This document shows positions 1-7,091 of a stretch of DNA of 31,519 nucleotides, piece by piece. The notes beneath the pieces are model-generated. The model was not told the origin of the DNA. It saw only the letters and a list, made by a program, of their open reading frames with translations, and searched no databases. Position numbers and translations under genes: made by a program. Numbering within the stretch: position 1 is the stretch's first letter; each line of letters begins with the position of its first letter. This DNA is from an uncultured Christensenellaceae bacterium (lineage in GTDB: Bacteria; Bacillota; Clostridia; Christensenellales; Borkfalkiaceae), in contig CAJUOP010000023.1 in NCBI GenBank assembly GCA_910588465.1, positions 1-31,519 on the forward strand, written 5' to 3'.

Positions 1-120
1 TAATTCGTCCACGAAAAAAAGTACAGAAAAGGCACAGCTTAACGCTATGCCTAAACCTTTTTATTTGCGTTTTATTAAATTCCCTGTGGGAATTACGGTA
101 ATCCCGCGCTTTTCATATGT
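1..120. other. intergenic left edge
   Basis: This stretch lies downstream of alaS and reaches the window edge. It contains a short imperfect inverted repeat around 88-105 (GGGAATTAC/GTAATCCC) that could be part of a leftward terminator, but no clear T-tract follows it. I see no convincing gene. Confidence 0.5.
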
Positions 121-1905
121 TTATTGCAATACCGCCTTGATCCTGCGAATCCCCGCCGCGCACGACTGCTCTTTTACGATTTTAAACGTGCCGAGCGTTC
201 CCGTCCGCTCCACGTGCGGTCCGCCGCACATCTCTTTGGAAAAATCGCCTATGGCATACGTTTTTACCACGTCGCCGTACTTGCTGTCGAACACGCCCGT
301 AAAATTTTCCTTGCGTGCCTCTTCCAAACTCATTTCCCTGAACACAACGGGGAGATCTTCTTTGATTTTTTCGTTTACCAGCGCTTCAGTCGCCTTAATT
401 TCCTCCTCCGTCATGGGGCGGGGGAAGTTAAAGTCGAAGCGCATCCGCTCGTCCGTAATGTTGCTTCCCTTCTGGTAACAGTCGGGCGAGAGCACGCGCT
501 TTAACGCCGCGTTTAACAGGTGCGTCGCCGTATGATATTTGGTCGCCGTTTCCGAATGGCTTTCCAAGCCTCCCTTAAACTGCCCCGTGGGAAGCACTCT
601 GCTCTTTTCCTGGTGCTCTTTAAACGCCGCGTCGAAGCCCGTTTTGTCCACGGACAGTCCGCGCTCGGCGGCAAGCTCTTCGGTGAGCTCCAACGGGAAG
701 CCGTACGTATCGTACAGGCGGAACGCCTGCTTGCCCCCGATCACCGTTTCCTTTATATAAGAGGGATCGCTCTTCGCCATAAATTCGTTCTTGCGCTCCA
801 AGCCGTTTACGCACTTTTCGAACTCCTTCATGCCCTGAACGAGCGTCGCCTCGAAGCGGTCGGCCTCCTTCTTGATCTCTTCCAGGATATACGCCCGCTT
901 TTTTACCAGCAGCGGATACGCTTCGTCGTACACTCTGTCGATGAAAATTTCCGCCGCGGCGAGCATGGCGTCCGAAGAAATGCCGAGGCTCTTGCAATAG
1001 CGGATCGCCCTTCGCATGATACGGCGCAGAATGTAGCCCGCGCCCGTGTTCGAGGGCAGGATCCCCTGCTCGTCGCCGATGAGCATGACCGTCGTGCGCG
1101 TGTGGTCGGCAATAATGCGCATCGCCCTTTGCTCCTCTCCGCCGTCCTCGTAGCTCTTACCCGAAAGCGCTTCCAGCTTTTCGATGACGGGCAGGAACAG
1201 ATCGGTTTTATACCCGTCCGAAAGTCCGTTTAAAAAGAGCAGCATACGGTCGAAGCCGAAGCCCGTATCCACGTTCTTGTTTTCGAGCGGCACGTAGCCG
1301 TTTTCCGTCTTTTTATATTGCATATAGACGTCGTTCCCGATTTCGACGTAATCCTCCCCCAAGGGATAGAACCATTCGTTATCCGGTCCGCAGGGCGTGC
1401 CGACGGTGCCCTCCAGCTCCCACCAGTTATCCTCCTTTGGAAGATAGCTGATGTGCTCGGGCGCGATGCCGAGAGCGGTTAAGAGCTCCGCCGTCTCGCG
1501 ATCGCGCGGGGCGGCGTCGTTCCCCTCGAACACGGTAACGCGCAGCTTGTCCTTATCGAAGCCAAGCACCTCGGTTAAAAACTCGAACGACCAGGCGGTT
1601 TTTTCCTTTTTGAAATAGTCGCCCAACGACCAGTTGCCCATCATCTCGAAAAAGGTAAAATGCGAAGCGTCGCCCACCGATTCGATATCGACGGTGCGCA
1701 CGCAGCCCTGCACGTTGCAAAGACGGGTGCCCTTTTCATGCTTTTTTCCCAGCAGATAGGGCATGAGCGGCTGCATGCCCGCCACGTTGAACATGACCCC
1801 CGTACTGCCGTCGCCGATCAGCGACACCGCACCGATATTCACGTGCCCCTTTCCCTCGTAAAAGGAAATCCACTTTTGTCTTAATTCCTTCGACGTCATT
1901 TTCAT
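121..1905 (-). CDS. alaS: alanine--tRNA ligase, short form without C-Ala domain
   Basis: Charges tRNA-Ala with alanine in the cytoplasm. The class II aminoacylation core fills the N-terminal half (motifs such as GCVRTVDIESVGDASHFTFF and DNWWELEGTVGTPCGPDNEW). The tRNA-recognition region and then the editing domain follow. The editing-domain metal ligands are visible: HTATH gives H458 and H462, and CGGPH gives C560 and H564. The protein stops 30 residues later at 594 aa. Classical bacterial AlaRS is about 850-880 aa because a DHHA1/C-Ala oligomerisation domain follows, and that domain is absent. The chosen ATG has AAGGAGAG seven bases upstream, and this site overlaps the cysS stop region, so translation probably follows cysS closely (13-base gap). 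It is the last gene of cysE-cysS-alaS. The reading frame ends in a clean stop, so the short form looks natural rather than a frameshift. Confidence 0.95.
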   Translation of the reverse strand: MKMTSKELRQKWISFYEGKGHVNIGAVSLIGDGSTGVMFNVAGMQPLMPYLLGKKHEKGTRLCNVQGCVRTVDIESVGDASHFTFFEMMGNWSLGDYFKKEKTAWSFEFLTEVLGFDKDKLRVTVFEGNDAAPRDRETAELLTALGIAPEHISYLPKEDNWWELEGTVGTPCGPDNEWFYPLGEDYVEIGNDVYMQYKKTENGYVPLENKNVDTGFGFDRMLLFLNGLSDGYKTDLFLPVIEKLEALSGKSYEDGGEEQRAMRIIADHTRTTVMLIGDEQGILPSNTGAGYILRRIMRRAIRYCKSLGISSDAMLAAAEIFIDRVYDEAYPLLVKKRAYILEEIKKEADRFEATLVQGMKEFEKCVNGLERKNEFMAKSDPSYIKETVIGGKQAFRLYDTYGFPLELTEELAAERGLSVDKTGFDAAFKEHQEKSRVLPTGQFKGGLESHSETATKYHTATHLLNAALKRVLSPDCYQKGSNITDERMRFDFNFPRPMTEEEIKATEALVNEKIKEDLPVVFREMSLEEARKENFTGVFDSKYGDVVKTYAIGDFSKEMCGGPHVERTGTLGTFKIVKEQSCAAGIRRIKAVLQ

Positions 1906-1918
1906 TGTATCTCTCTCC

Positions 1919-3304
1919 TTATAACTTCGCGAGTTCGTAACCCTCTTTGCCGTCCTTTACGGCATATCCCATTTGCTTTAACTTTTCGCGCAATTCGTCC
2001 GACTTCGCCCAGTCCTTTGCGGCGCGCGCCGCAAAGCGCTCCTCGGCGACCGATTTGACCTCCGCGGGAATTTCGTCCGCAGGCGCATAGCGGGCGAGAT
2101 AATCGCTCGGATCGCGGCGGAACAAGCCTAACAGCGAATAGGTTTTTATAATCTGATTCACGATCCGCCGTGCGCGGGAATCGCCTTCCGCAAGCAGCCT
2201 CGAAACCTCTTTAAAATACCCGAACAAATCGGACAGCGCCAGCGCGGTGTTAAAATCGTCGCTCATCGCCCGATCGAAGCGTTCGTCGATTTCCGCCTCC
2301 GCGCCCTCTTCCTGCGGAAACGCGGCGATCGCCTTTCCGATCAGCGTATAGAAGCGCACAAGGTGCGCCTCCGCCTCGGGGAAGAGCGAATCGGTCACGT
2401 TCACGTCCCCCCGATAGCTGGACGACAGCAACGCGAATTTGATCGCCTCGGGAGAATACTTTTGCAGCAGCTCCTCCATGAGCAGACTGTTGCCCAAAGA
2501 TTTGCTCATCTTCTGCCCGTTCACCTTGATAAGCCCGTTGTGCAGCCAGTATTTTGCCATGCGCTTGCCCGTGAGCGCTTCGCTCTGCGCGATTTCGTTT
2601 TCGTGGTGGGGAAAAATCAGATCTCTGCCGCCGCCGTGAATATCCAGCTGTTCCCCGAACGCCTTGCGAATCATGGCGGAGCACTCGATATGCCAGCCGG
2701 GGCGCCCCTTGCCCCAAGGGGAATCCCAACTGATTTCCCCCGCTTTCGCCGCCTTCCAAAGCGCGAAATCGTAGGCGTTCTTTTTGCAGTCGTCGTTCTC
2801 CACGCGCACGCCGTCGAGCGCGTCCTCTTTGTCTCTGCCCGAAAGCTGACCGTAGGATGGGAACGCGTCCACGTTAAAATACACGTCGCCGTTGGCGGCG
2901 GGATAGGCGCAGCCCTTTTCGATCAATGCGGAAATAAAATCTATGATCGCGGGCACCGTTTCGGTCGCTTTCAGCCACAGCGTGGGCTCGTCCACCTCGG
3001 CGCGCGCCATTACGCCGTCTATTTTTTTTATCATCGCCTGCGCGTACTCGTCGGCGGGAATCCCCGTTTCGTGCGATTTGGCGATAATTTTATCGTCCAC
3101 GTCCGTATAGTTGCGGGCGTAAGTCACTTCATAACCGAGCTTTTCCAGAAACTTACGAAAAATATCGTAGATGAGTGCCTGAAACCCGTGCCCGATATGC
3201 GCCTCGCCCGAAACGGTAATCCCGCACGCGTACATTTTTACCTTTCCCGCTTCGAGGGGAACAAACTCTTCCTTTTTCCTCGTGAGCGTATTATAAATTT
3301 TCAT
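1919..3304 (-). CDS. cysS: cysteine--tRNA ligase
   Basis: Class I synthetase that activates cysteine and charges tRNA-Cys in the cytoplasm. The HIGH signature is at residues 36-39 and KMSKS at 265-269. The zinc site that selects cysteine matches the family pattern: C27, C208 (GWHIECSAM), H233 and E237 (FPHHENE). Length is 461 aa, normal for the family. The start overlaps the end of cysE by 14 bases, so the two are translationally linked. Pairing cysteine synthesis with cysteine charging in one operon is known from Bacillus (gltX-cysE-cysS). Here alaS replaces gltX as the companion synthetase. The upstream space is too short for a T-box leader. Confidence 0.97.
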   Translation of the reverse strand: MKIYNTLTRKKEEFVPLEAGKVKMYACGITVSGEAHIGHGFQALIYDIFRKFLEKLGYEVTYARNYTDVDDKIIAKSHETGIPADEYAQAMIKKIDGVMARAEVDEPTLWLKATETVPAIIDFISALIEKGCAYPAANGDVYFNVDAFPSYGQLSGRDKEDALDGVRVENDDCKKNAYDFALWKAAKAGEISWDSPWGKGRPGWHIECSAMIRKAFGEQLDIHGGGRDLIFPHHENEIAQSEALTGKRMAKYWLHNGLIKVNGQKMSKSLGNSLLMEELLQKYSPEAIKFALLSSSYRGDVNVTDSLFPEAEAHLVRFYTLIGKAIAAFPQEEGAEAEIDERFDRAMSDDFNTALALSDLFGYFKEVSRLLAEGDSRARRIVNQIIKTYSLLGLFRRDPSDYLARYAPADEIPAEVKSVAEERFAARAAKDWAKSDELREKLKQMGYAVKDGKEGYELAKL

Positions 3305-3950
3305 GATTCTCCTCTTTGCCGCCGCGAAGCTCTTTTATCTCCTCTTCCAGCGCAAACACCTTTTCGCGCAGCGCGCACAGCTCTTTTGCGACGGGGTCCT
3401 CCTTCTCGGGCAACAGCGTCTGCGTGCGTTCGCCGTTGATCCGCACGACCCGCCCGGGGATTCCCACCACCGTCGCGAAGGGCGGCACTTCCTTTAATAC
3501 TACCGCACCCGCGCCGATCCTCGCGCCTTCGCCCACGGTAAACCCGCCGAGGACCTTCGCCCCGCAAGACACCGTAACGTTGCGCCTGATCGTAGGGTGG
3601 CGCTTGCCCTTTTCCTTGCCCGTGCCGCCGAGCGTCACGCCCTGATAAATCACGACGCCCTCTTCGATCTCCGCCGTTTCGCCGATCACTACGCCGCCGC
3701 CGTGGTCGATGAACACGCCCGCCGCGATCTTCGCCGCGGGATGAATTTCGATCCCCGTGCAGAATTTCGCCCACTGCGAGGTGATCCGAGCAAGCAGCTT
3801 AAAATGCATCCGGTAGAGCCTGTTCGCCCAGCGGTGCCACGACAGCGCGTGCACGCCCGAATAGGTCAGCCAAATTTCGAATTTATTGCGGGCGGCGGGA
3901 TCGTTGCGCTTTGCCGCGGCAATATCCTTTCTCAGTCTCGAAAAAAACAT
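3291..3950 (-). CDS. cysE: serine O-acetyltransferase
   Basis: Transfers acetyl from acetyl-CoA to L-serine, giving O-acetylserine, the first committed step of cysteine synthesis. The left-handed beta-helix hexapeptide repeats run from about residue 68 (IHPAAKIAAGVFIDHGGG) to 175. The catalytic Asp-His pair is D82/H83 and the second conserved histidine is H118 in KRHPTI. After GIPGRVVR the tail (about 180-219) is charged and probably coiled-coil (LREKVFALEEEIKELR). Length is 219 aa, typical of the short Gram-positive form. The ATG has AAGGA about seven bases upstream. First gene of cysE-cysS-alaS. No cysK is next to it, so the sulfhydrylase must be elsewhere. Confidence 0.95.
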   Translation of the reverse strand: MFFSRLRKDIAAAKRNDPAARNKFEIWLTYSGVHALSWHRWANRLYRMHFKLLARITSQWAKFCTGIEIHPAAKIAAGVFIDHGGGVVIGETAEIEEGVVIYQGVTLGGTGKEKGKRHPTIRRNVTVSCGAKVLGGFTVGEGARIGAGAVVLKEVPPFATVVGIPGRVVRINGERTQTLLPEKEDPVAKELCALREKVFALEEEIKELRGGKEENHENL

Positions 3951-4004
3951 AACTTTTCCTTATAGGTTGCGCGAAGAACGCAAAGCGTTATCGTTATCCC
4001 TTTT

Positions 4005-4024
4005 ATTATATCTCCGCGCGCGGA
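4005..4024 (-). promoter_or_regulatory. putative cysE operon -10 with adjacent 12-bp palindrome
   Basis: On the minus strand TATAAT (4005-4010) lies about 55 bases before the cysE start. The perfect palindrome TCCGCGCGCGGA (4013-4024) falls inside what would be the -35/-10 spacer. The -35 itself is poor. The palindrome could be an operator, or a small hairpin ending the upstream leftward gene at 4035. Inference only. Confidence 0.4.
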
Positions 4025-4034
4025 ATACGGTGAC

Positions 4035-4673
4035 TTACGCGTCCGTTCCCGAATTGCGGCGGAGGGGCAAGTTTGTAATTTTATACTCCGCCAGACAGCG
4101 GTCGCGGATCTCCTCGTTGAACACCTTTTGTTTGATCAGATATTCGCACACCACGTCGCGCACGCTCTCCTGCGAAAAATAAAATCCGCACACGGTGAAC
4201 AGGGCGTTCACCTCCGCCTCGCCCAACCGACACGCGAGCGAAAGCGCGATCACCGTATTTTTTTCGGGATAAATTTTCCCCTTTACGATTTTTTTCCATA
4301 CTTCGGGCTCGATATCCAGCTTGCCGCCCGCGTCCGCGACCGTTTCGCCGCACCGCGCAAGGCACTTCGGGAGCAGCTTTGCAAACGTCGTTTTATTGCC
4401 GAGATCGTGAAACTTTTCCCGCAGGGTACGGTAGCGGAAATTAAACGTAAACGTCGTATCGAACAGCTCCGATTTAAACTTTTCGAGCAGCTCGTCCCGC
4501 TGCTTTTGGCGGGATAGGCGCATCACCGAGGAGTCGCGGCGGGTAATGTTTCCGTCCGCCCCCACGTACACCACTTCTGGCATCGCGTAGCCCGCAATCG
4601 CGCTCAGCTTGGTATAATCGGAATACTGTTCGCAAAAGTATTCGTCCAATGCAGACAAGTAAGAAGGTTTCAT
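4035..4673 (-). CDS. uncharacterised protein with HTH-like C-terminal half
   Basis: A 212-aa soluble protein. I do not recognise a named family with certainty. The C-terminal half (about 95-200) contains an XRE/lambda-repressor-like run: TVADAGGKLDIEPEVWKKI, then KIYPEKNTVIALSLACRLG, then EVNALFTVCGFYFSQES. This resembles helix-turn-helix proteins common in Lachnospiraceae-type Clostridia, in which a fixed-length helical domain ends with a YFI-like segment. The N-terminal third has the motif YVGADGNITRRDSSVMRLSR, of unknown role. No signal peptide or membrane segment is seen. A near-consensus promoter places the transcription start on the ATG itself, so the mRNA should be leaderless. It is a separate transcription unit upstream of cysE. 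Regulator or RNA-binding protein are both possible. Confidence 0.75.
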   Translation of the reverse strand: MKPSYLSALDEYFCEQYSDYTKLSAIAGYAMPEVVYVGADGNITRRDSSVMRLSRQKQRDELLEKFKSELFDTTFTFNFRYRTLREKFHDLGNKTTFAKLLPKCLARCGETVADAGGKLDIEPEVWKKIVKGKIYPEKNTVIALSLACRLGEAEVNALFTVCGFYFSQESVRDVVCEYLIKQKVFNEEIRDRCLAEYKITNLPLRRNSGTDA

Positions 4674-4679
4674 TTTTTT

Positions 4680-4708
4680 ATTATAGCATTTTCCGTAAAA
4701 ATTGGCAA
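4680..4708 (-). promoter_or_regulatory. strong promoter, leaderless with respect to the 4673 start
   Basis: On the minus strand, TTGCCA (4703-4708), a 17-base spacer and TATAAT (4680-4685). Only six A residues separate TATAAT from the ATG at 4673. The expected start site, seven bases past the -10, is therefore the A of the ATG. No Shine-Dalgarno sequence is possible downstream of it. Confidence 0.75.
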
Positions 4709-4894
4709 GCGAAAGCGTAAAATTTTATCGCGGCGGAAACGCTTCGGCGGGAAAAATTCCGACGGCGACCGCCCGTCCGCGCGCCTGAAAATGTAATTTT
4801 TTAACATATTGAAAATCCATTGTGCAAAAAGTATAATTTTTACACCCTTTTTTGTCGATTATCACGTATTTTAAGACAAGTCGCTCACTCCCCC

Positions 4895-4930
4895 TTGCGT
4901 TTATCAAATTTTTGTGTTAGAATTTTACAC
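4895..4930 (+). promoter_or_regulatory. promoter and candidate autoregulatory operator of the DeoR gene
   Basis: TTGCGT (4895-4900), 17 bases, TAGAAT (4918-4923). An imperfect palindrome, GTGTTAGAATTTTACAC (4914-4930), covers the -10 and the start site, which is the position expected for a repressor site. Confidence 0.6.
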
Positions 4931-4953
4931 GACAGAATTTGGAGGACTATCCC

Positions 4954-5712
4954 ATGAAAAGAACCCGTATCGAAGAAATTGCGGAACTTTTAGATAAGCG
5001 AGGCAAGCTCTCGCTCGAACAGCTCGACGAATTTTTCCCCAACGTATCGCAGATGACGCTTCGGCGCGATCTGTTCCAGCTCGAACAGCAGGGGCGCATT
5101 ATCCGCGTGCGCGGCGGCGCGATGTCCGTGAAGGAAGTGCAAAAGGTATCGGGCGAGCCGTACGCCAAAAAGCAGGCGATCAATACGGACGAAAAAATAG
5201 AGATCGCCCAAAAGGCGGCGGGGCTCATCGACGAAAACTGCTCGATGTTCATCGACGGCGGCACTACGGCAATGTATCTTGCCAAAGAGATCCCCGACTT
5301 TAACGTGCACGTATTCACCAACGGACTTGCAGTCGCGATCGAGCTTGCGCAGAAAAAGAATCTTAACATTACGCTGCTGGGCGGTCAGGTATTAAAGGAC
5401 AACTTATCCACCGCCTCGCCCATGGCGAAACAGTACTTCGAAAACACCAACTTCGAGCTGGCGATCATGTCCGCCTCGGCGTTCACCCCCGAAAACGGAT
5501 TTTCCTGCGGCTCGCAGGTGGAAGCGGACGTTTTAAAGACGGTGCGCATGAAAGCGAAATCCATGTACATGATGCTCGACAGCTCCAAAATCGGCAAAAT
5601 CATGCCCTATACCTTTGCCCGCATGGAGGATATCGACGTGCTGATCACCGACGACAGCTTCCCCCAGCAGCTGAAAGAACTGTTTGCGCAAAAGAATATC
5701 GTCGTGATGTAA
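4954..5712 (+). CDS. DeoR/GlpR-family transcriptional repressor
   Basis: Cytoplasmic DNA-binding repressor, 252 aa. The N-terminal winged helix (residues 1-55) contains the family pattern RIEEIAELLDKRGKLSLEQL followed by MTLRRDLFQLEQQGRIIRVRGGA. The C-terminal DeoR sensor domain (about 75-245) resembles a sugar-phosphate isomerase fold, with IDGGTTAMYLAKEI and LLGGQV. Such proteins usually sense a phosphorylated sugar and control a neighbouring sugar operon. None is adjacent here, so it is an orphan and its target cannot be told from the window. The ATG at 4954 is preferred because GGAGG (4941-4945) sits eight bases before it. The upstream in-frame TTG at 4939 would overlap that site. It runs against the prevailing direction on this side of the origin. 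Confidence 0.92.
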   Translation: MKRTRIEEIAELLDKRGKLSLEQLDEFFPNVSQMTLRRDLFQLEQQGRIIRVRGGAMSVKEVQKVSGEPYAKKQAINTDEKIEIAQKAAGLIDENCSMFIDGGTTAMYLAKEIPDFNVHVFTNGLAVAIELAQKKNLNITLLGGQVLKDNLSTASPMAKQYFENTNFELAIMSASAFTPENGFSCGSQVEADVLKTVRMKAKSMYMMLDSSKIGKIMPYTFARMEDIDVLITDDSFPQQLKELFAQKNIVVM

Positions 5713-5723
5713 ATTAAAATATT

Positions 5724-5764
5724 ACGCCGCCCGTTCCGAAGCTTCGGAACGGGCGGCGTTTTTT
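5724..5764 (+). terminator. intrinsic terminator after the DeoR gene
   Basis: A perfect 18-bp GC-rich stem (ACGCCGCCCGTTCCGAAG with its complement, 5724-5759) with almost no loop, followed by a T-run to 5764. Confidence 0.9.
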
Positions 5765-5786
5765 AATATCAAATACAATTCAATCG

Positions 5787-5822
5787 AAAAAGCGCGCCGT
5801 AAAAGTTACGGCGCGCTTTTTT
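5787..5822. terminator. bidirectional intrinsic terminator
   Basis: Stem AAAAAGCGCGCCGTAA (5787-5802), loop AAG, then the full complement (5806-5821). A-run on one side and T-run on the other make it usable on both strands. It ends the leftward gene at 5850 and backs up the preceding rightward terminator. Confidence 0.88.
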
Positions 5823-5849
5823 AATCCCCGTTATTCATAAATAATACGG

Positions 5850-6233
5850 TCATACCCGCCTGAGCAGCACAAATGCGAACAGCAGCGAGAGTGAAATGAC
5901 CGTAATCGCGGAAATCACGATCCCCGCTATGGCAAAGCCCTTTCCTTTGCCGCCCCGCCGCTTGGACTGCGCCAGACCGATAAAGCTGAAAATACAGCCC
6001 AACCAAAAGAAATATCCCGTAACGGACAGCACAAATCCCGCGATCGCCATCGGATTTTTTTGTTCCCCCGCGGGCGCGGGAGCGGACGGCACGGCGGAAA
6101 CGATCGGCTCTTCCGCAACCGCTTCCGCGACCGCGGTCCTTTCGCGGACAACGGAGCCCGACAAAGCGCTTCCGCAGAACAGGCAGCGGCTTCCCGTATT
6201 CAGCCGCGCGCAATATTTGCAAAGGCAAGCCAT
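5850..6233 (-). CDS. zinc-ribbon membrane protein, DUF4190-like
   Basis: A 127-aa protein with an N-terminal zinc ribbon (C5, C8, C17, C20 in CKYC and CLFC), an Ala/Pro/Glu-rich linker (about 30-60), and two hydrophobic helices (about 62-85 and 98-125). The helix segment NPMAIAGFVLSVTGYFFWLG and the later GKGFAIAGIVISAI resemble the DUF4190 two-helix domain. The ribbon is expected in the cytoplasm. It starts one base after the stop of the upstream gene (TGATATG), so the two are co-translated. AGAGG lies about nine bases before the ATG. Function is unknown; the pair may be controlled by the divergent XRE regulator. Confidence 0.82.
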   Translation of the reverse strand: MACLCKYCARLNTGSRCLFCGSALSGSVVRERTAVAEAVAEEPIVSAVPSAPAPAGEQKNPMAIAGFVLSVTGYFFWLGCIFSFIGLAQSKRRGGKGKGFAIAGIVISAITVISLSLLFAFVLLRRV

Positions 6234-6234
6234 A

Positions 6235-6558
6235 TCAACCGACCTCTTTCACGAATACCAGCGTCGTCACGTTATCCGTCGTTCCCTCACGGCACTCGCG
6301 CAGTCTGGGAAACAGCCATCCTCCGAGCAGAGGGATCCAGCCTAACAGCATTTCGAAAAACGTTTTTTTGCGCCTGAGGTTTATCGGCATCTTTACCACG
6401 GAATGGAGCGTCCACCCACCCTTTGCAAACTCGCTGATCAGATCGCCGAAGGGCGCAACCACCGAATTGCACAATTCGGGCGTAAATCCTTTGTCCCATT
6501 CCGATTTGGAAATTTTTCTCGAAGAAACGGGTAAAAAAACGGTCTTGTACTGCAACAT
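6235..6558 (-). CDS. small protein, DUF4177-like
   Basis: A 107-aa protein starting MLQYKTVFLPV, with a central FGDLISEFAKGGWTLHSVV segment and a C-terminal TTLVFVKE strand. This beta-alpha-beta pattern with a conserved GW resembles DUF4177-type proteins, but the match is by eye. A hydrophobic stretch (about 70-85, LLGWIPLLGGWLF) may be a membrane-contacting insertion. GGAGAG precedes the ATG. First gene of a two-gene operon with the zinc-ribbon protein and driven by a consensus promoter. Confidence 0.75.
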   Translation of the reverse strand: MLQYKTVFLPVSSRKISKSEWDKGFTPELCNSVVAPFGDLISEFAKGGWTLHSVVKMPINLRRKKTFFEMLLGWIPLLGGWLFPRLRECREGTTDNVTTLVFVKEVG

Positions 6559-6610
6559 TTTTCTCTCTCCTTTTTTTCATTTGTAGGAACTTTTATCCCT
6601 CTTGAATTAC

Positions 6611-6652
6611 ATTTTAACCCATATGAATTTATTTGTCAACTGTTTTGGGTTA
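6611..6652 (-). promoter_or_regulatory. consensus promoter plus inverted repeat between divergent genes
   Basis: On the minus strand TTGACA (6634-6639), 17 bases, TAAAAT (6611-6616). An inverted repeat TAACCCA (6615-6621) and TGGGTTA (6646-6652) flanks the -35 and overlaps the -10. This is a plausible operator for the XRE regulator encoded on the other side. Confidence 0.7.
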
Positions 6653-6705
6653 TGAATTAACTCAATTTCGTTATAAAATGTGTTCAAAAAGGAAAGGATA
6701 AACAA

Positions 6706-7011
6706 ATGACCATTTTGGATAAGATAGACGAACTGAGAAAGGAACGGGGCTGGTCGGTGAACAATCTCGCCATGGAGGCGATGCTCACGCAGTCTACGCT
6801 CAACAATTTATATATGCGCAAAACGGAGCCCAAAATTTCGACCCTGCGCGCGATTTGCGAAGCGTTCGGGATAACGCTTGCGGAATTCTTTTCGGAAACG
6901 GAAGAAAAAAAGGAACCCGCGTGCGAAAAAGAGCTGCAACGGCGAATTGCCGCCCTTTCCGACGCGCAGAAAGCCGCGCTGCTCGTTTTGCTGAGAGGAA
7001 TGAAAAACTGA
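6706..7011 (+). CDS. XRE-family helix-turn-helix regulator
   Basis: A 101-aa DNA-binding protein. The Cro/C1-type HTH occupies residues 1-62: ILDKIDELRKERGWSVNNLA, then MLTQSTLNNLYMRKTEPKIS as the recognition region, and LRAICEAFGITLAEFF as the closing helix. A charged segment and a short C-terminal helix (AALSDAQKAALLVLLRGM) follow and may mediate dimerisation. GGAAAGGA lies upstream of the ATG. It is divergent from the 6235-6558/5850-6233 operon, with an inverted repeat between them, which suggests it controls that operon and itself. No ligand domain is present. Confidence 0.9.
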   Translation: MTILDKIDELRKERGWSVNNLAMEAMLTQSTLNNLYMRKTEPKISTLRAICEAFGITLAEFFSETEEKKEPACEKELQRRIAALSDAQKAALLVLLRGMKN

Positions 7012-7043
7012 CAAAAGTGCTCGAATCATTTTTACCGCAACAA

Positions 7044-7083
7044 AAAGCCGCGCTTCCCCGAATCTCGGGAAAGCGCGGCTTTC
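7044..7083. terminator. bidirectional terminator between XRE gene and pckA
   Basis: Near-perfect stem (AAAGCCGCGCTTCCCCGA with TCGGGAAAGCGCGGCTTT) and a short ATC loop. It has a T-rich tail on the plus strand and a T-run on the minus strand, so it can end both converging genes. Confidence 0.88.
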
Positions 7084-7091
7084 TTTACCGC

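Larger units (their letters stand above)
4674..4953. other. 280-bp divergent intergenic region
   Basis: Between the divergent genes at 4035-4673 and 4954-5712. It holds the two outward promoters and an AT-rich middle. The string AATTTTTACAC near 4833-4845 resembles AATTTTACAC at 4921-4930 and may be a second binding site for the DeoR regulator. No further gene is supported. Confidence 0.5.

Noticed and set aside
121..1905. alaS as a frameshifted or broken gene
   Set aside because: The frame is intact to a normal stop and both domains have their key residues. A natural short form fits better.
2363..3439. Long open frame opposite cysS and the end of cysE
   Set aside because: cysS and cysE on the other strand have full family signatures. 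The antisense frame has no motif or ribosome site and arises from GC-rich codon use.
3951..4034. T-box leader before cysE-cysS-alaS
   Set aside because: The gap is only 84 bases and has no AGGGTGGNACCGCG-like sequence or antiterminator.
4725..4907. 60-codon leftward frame in the DeoR upstream region
   Set aside because: It overlaps both candidate operators and most of the intergenic region, with no ribosome site or family resemblance.
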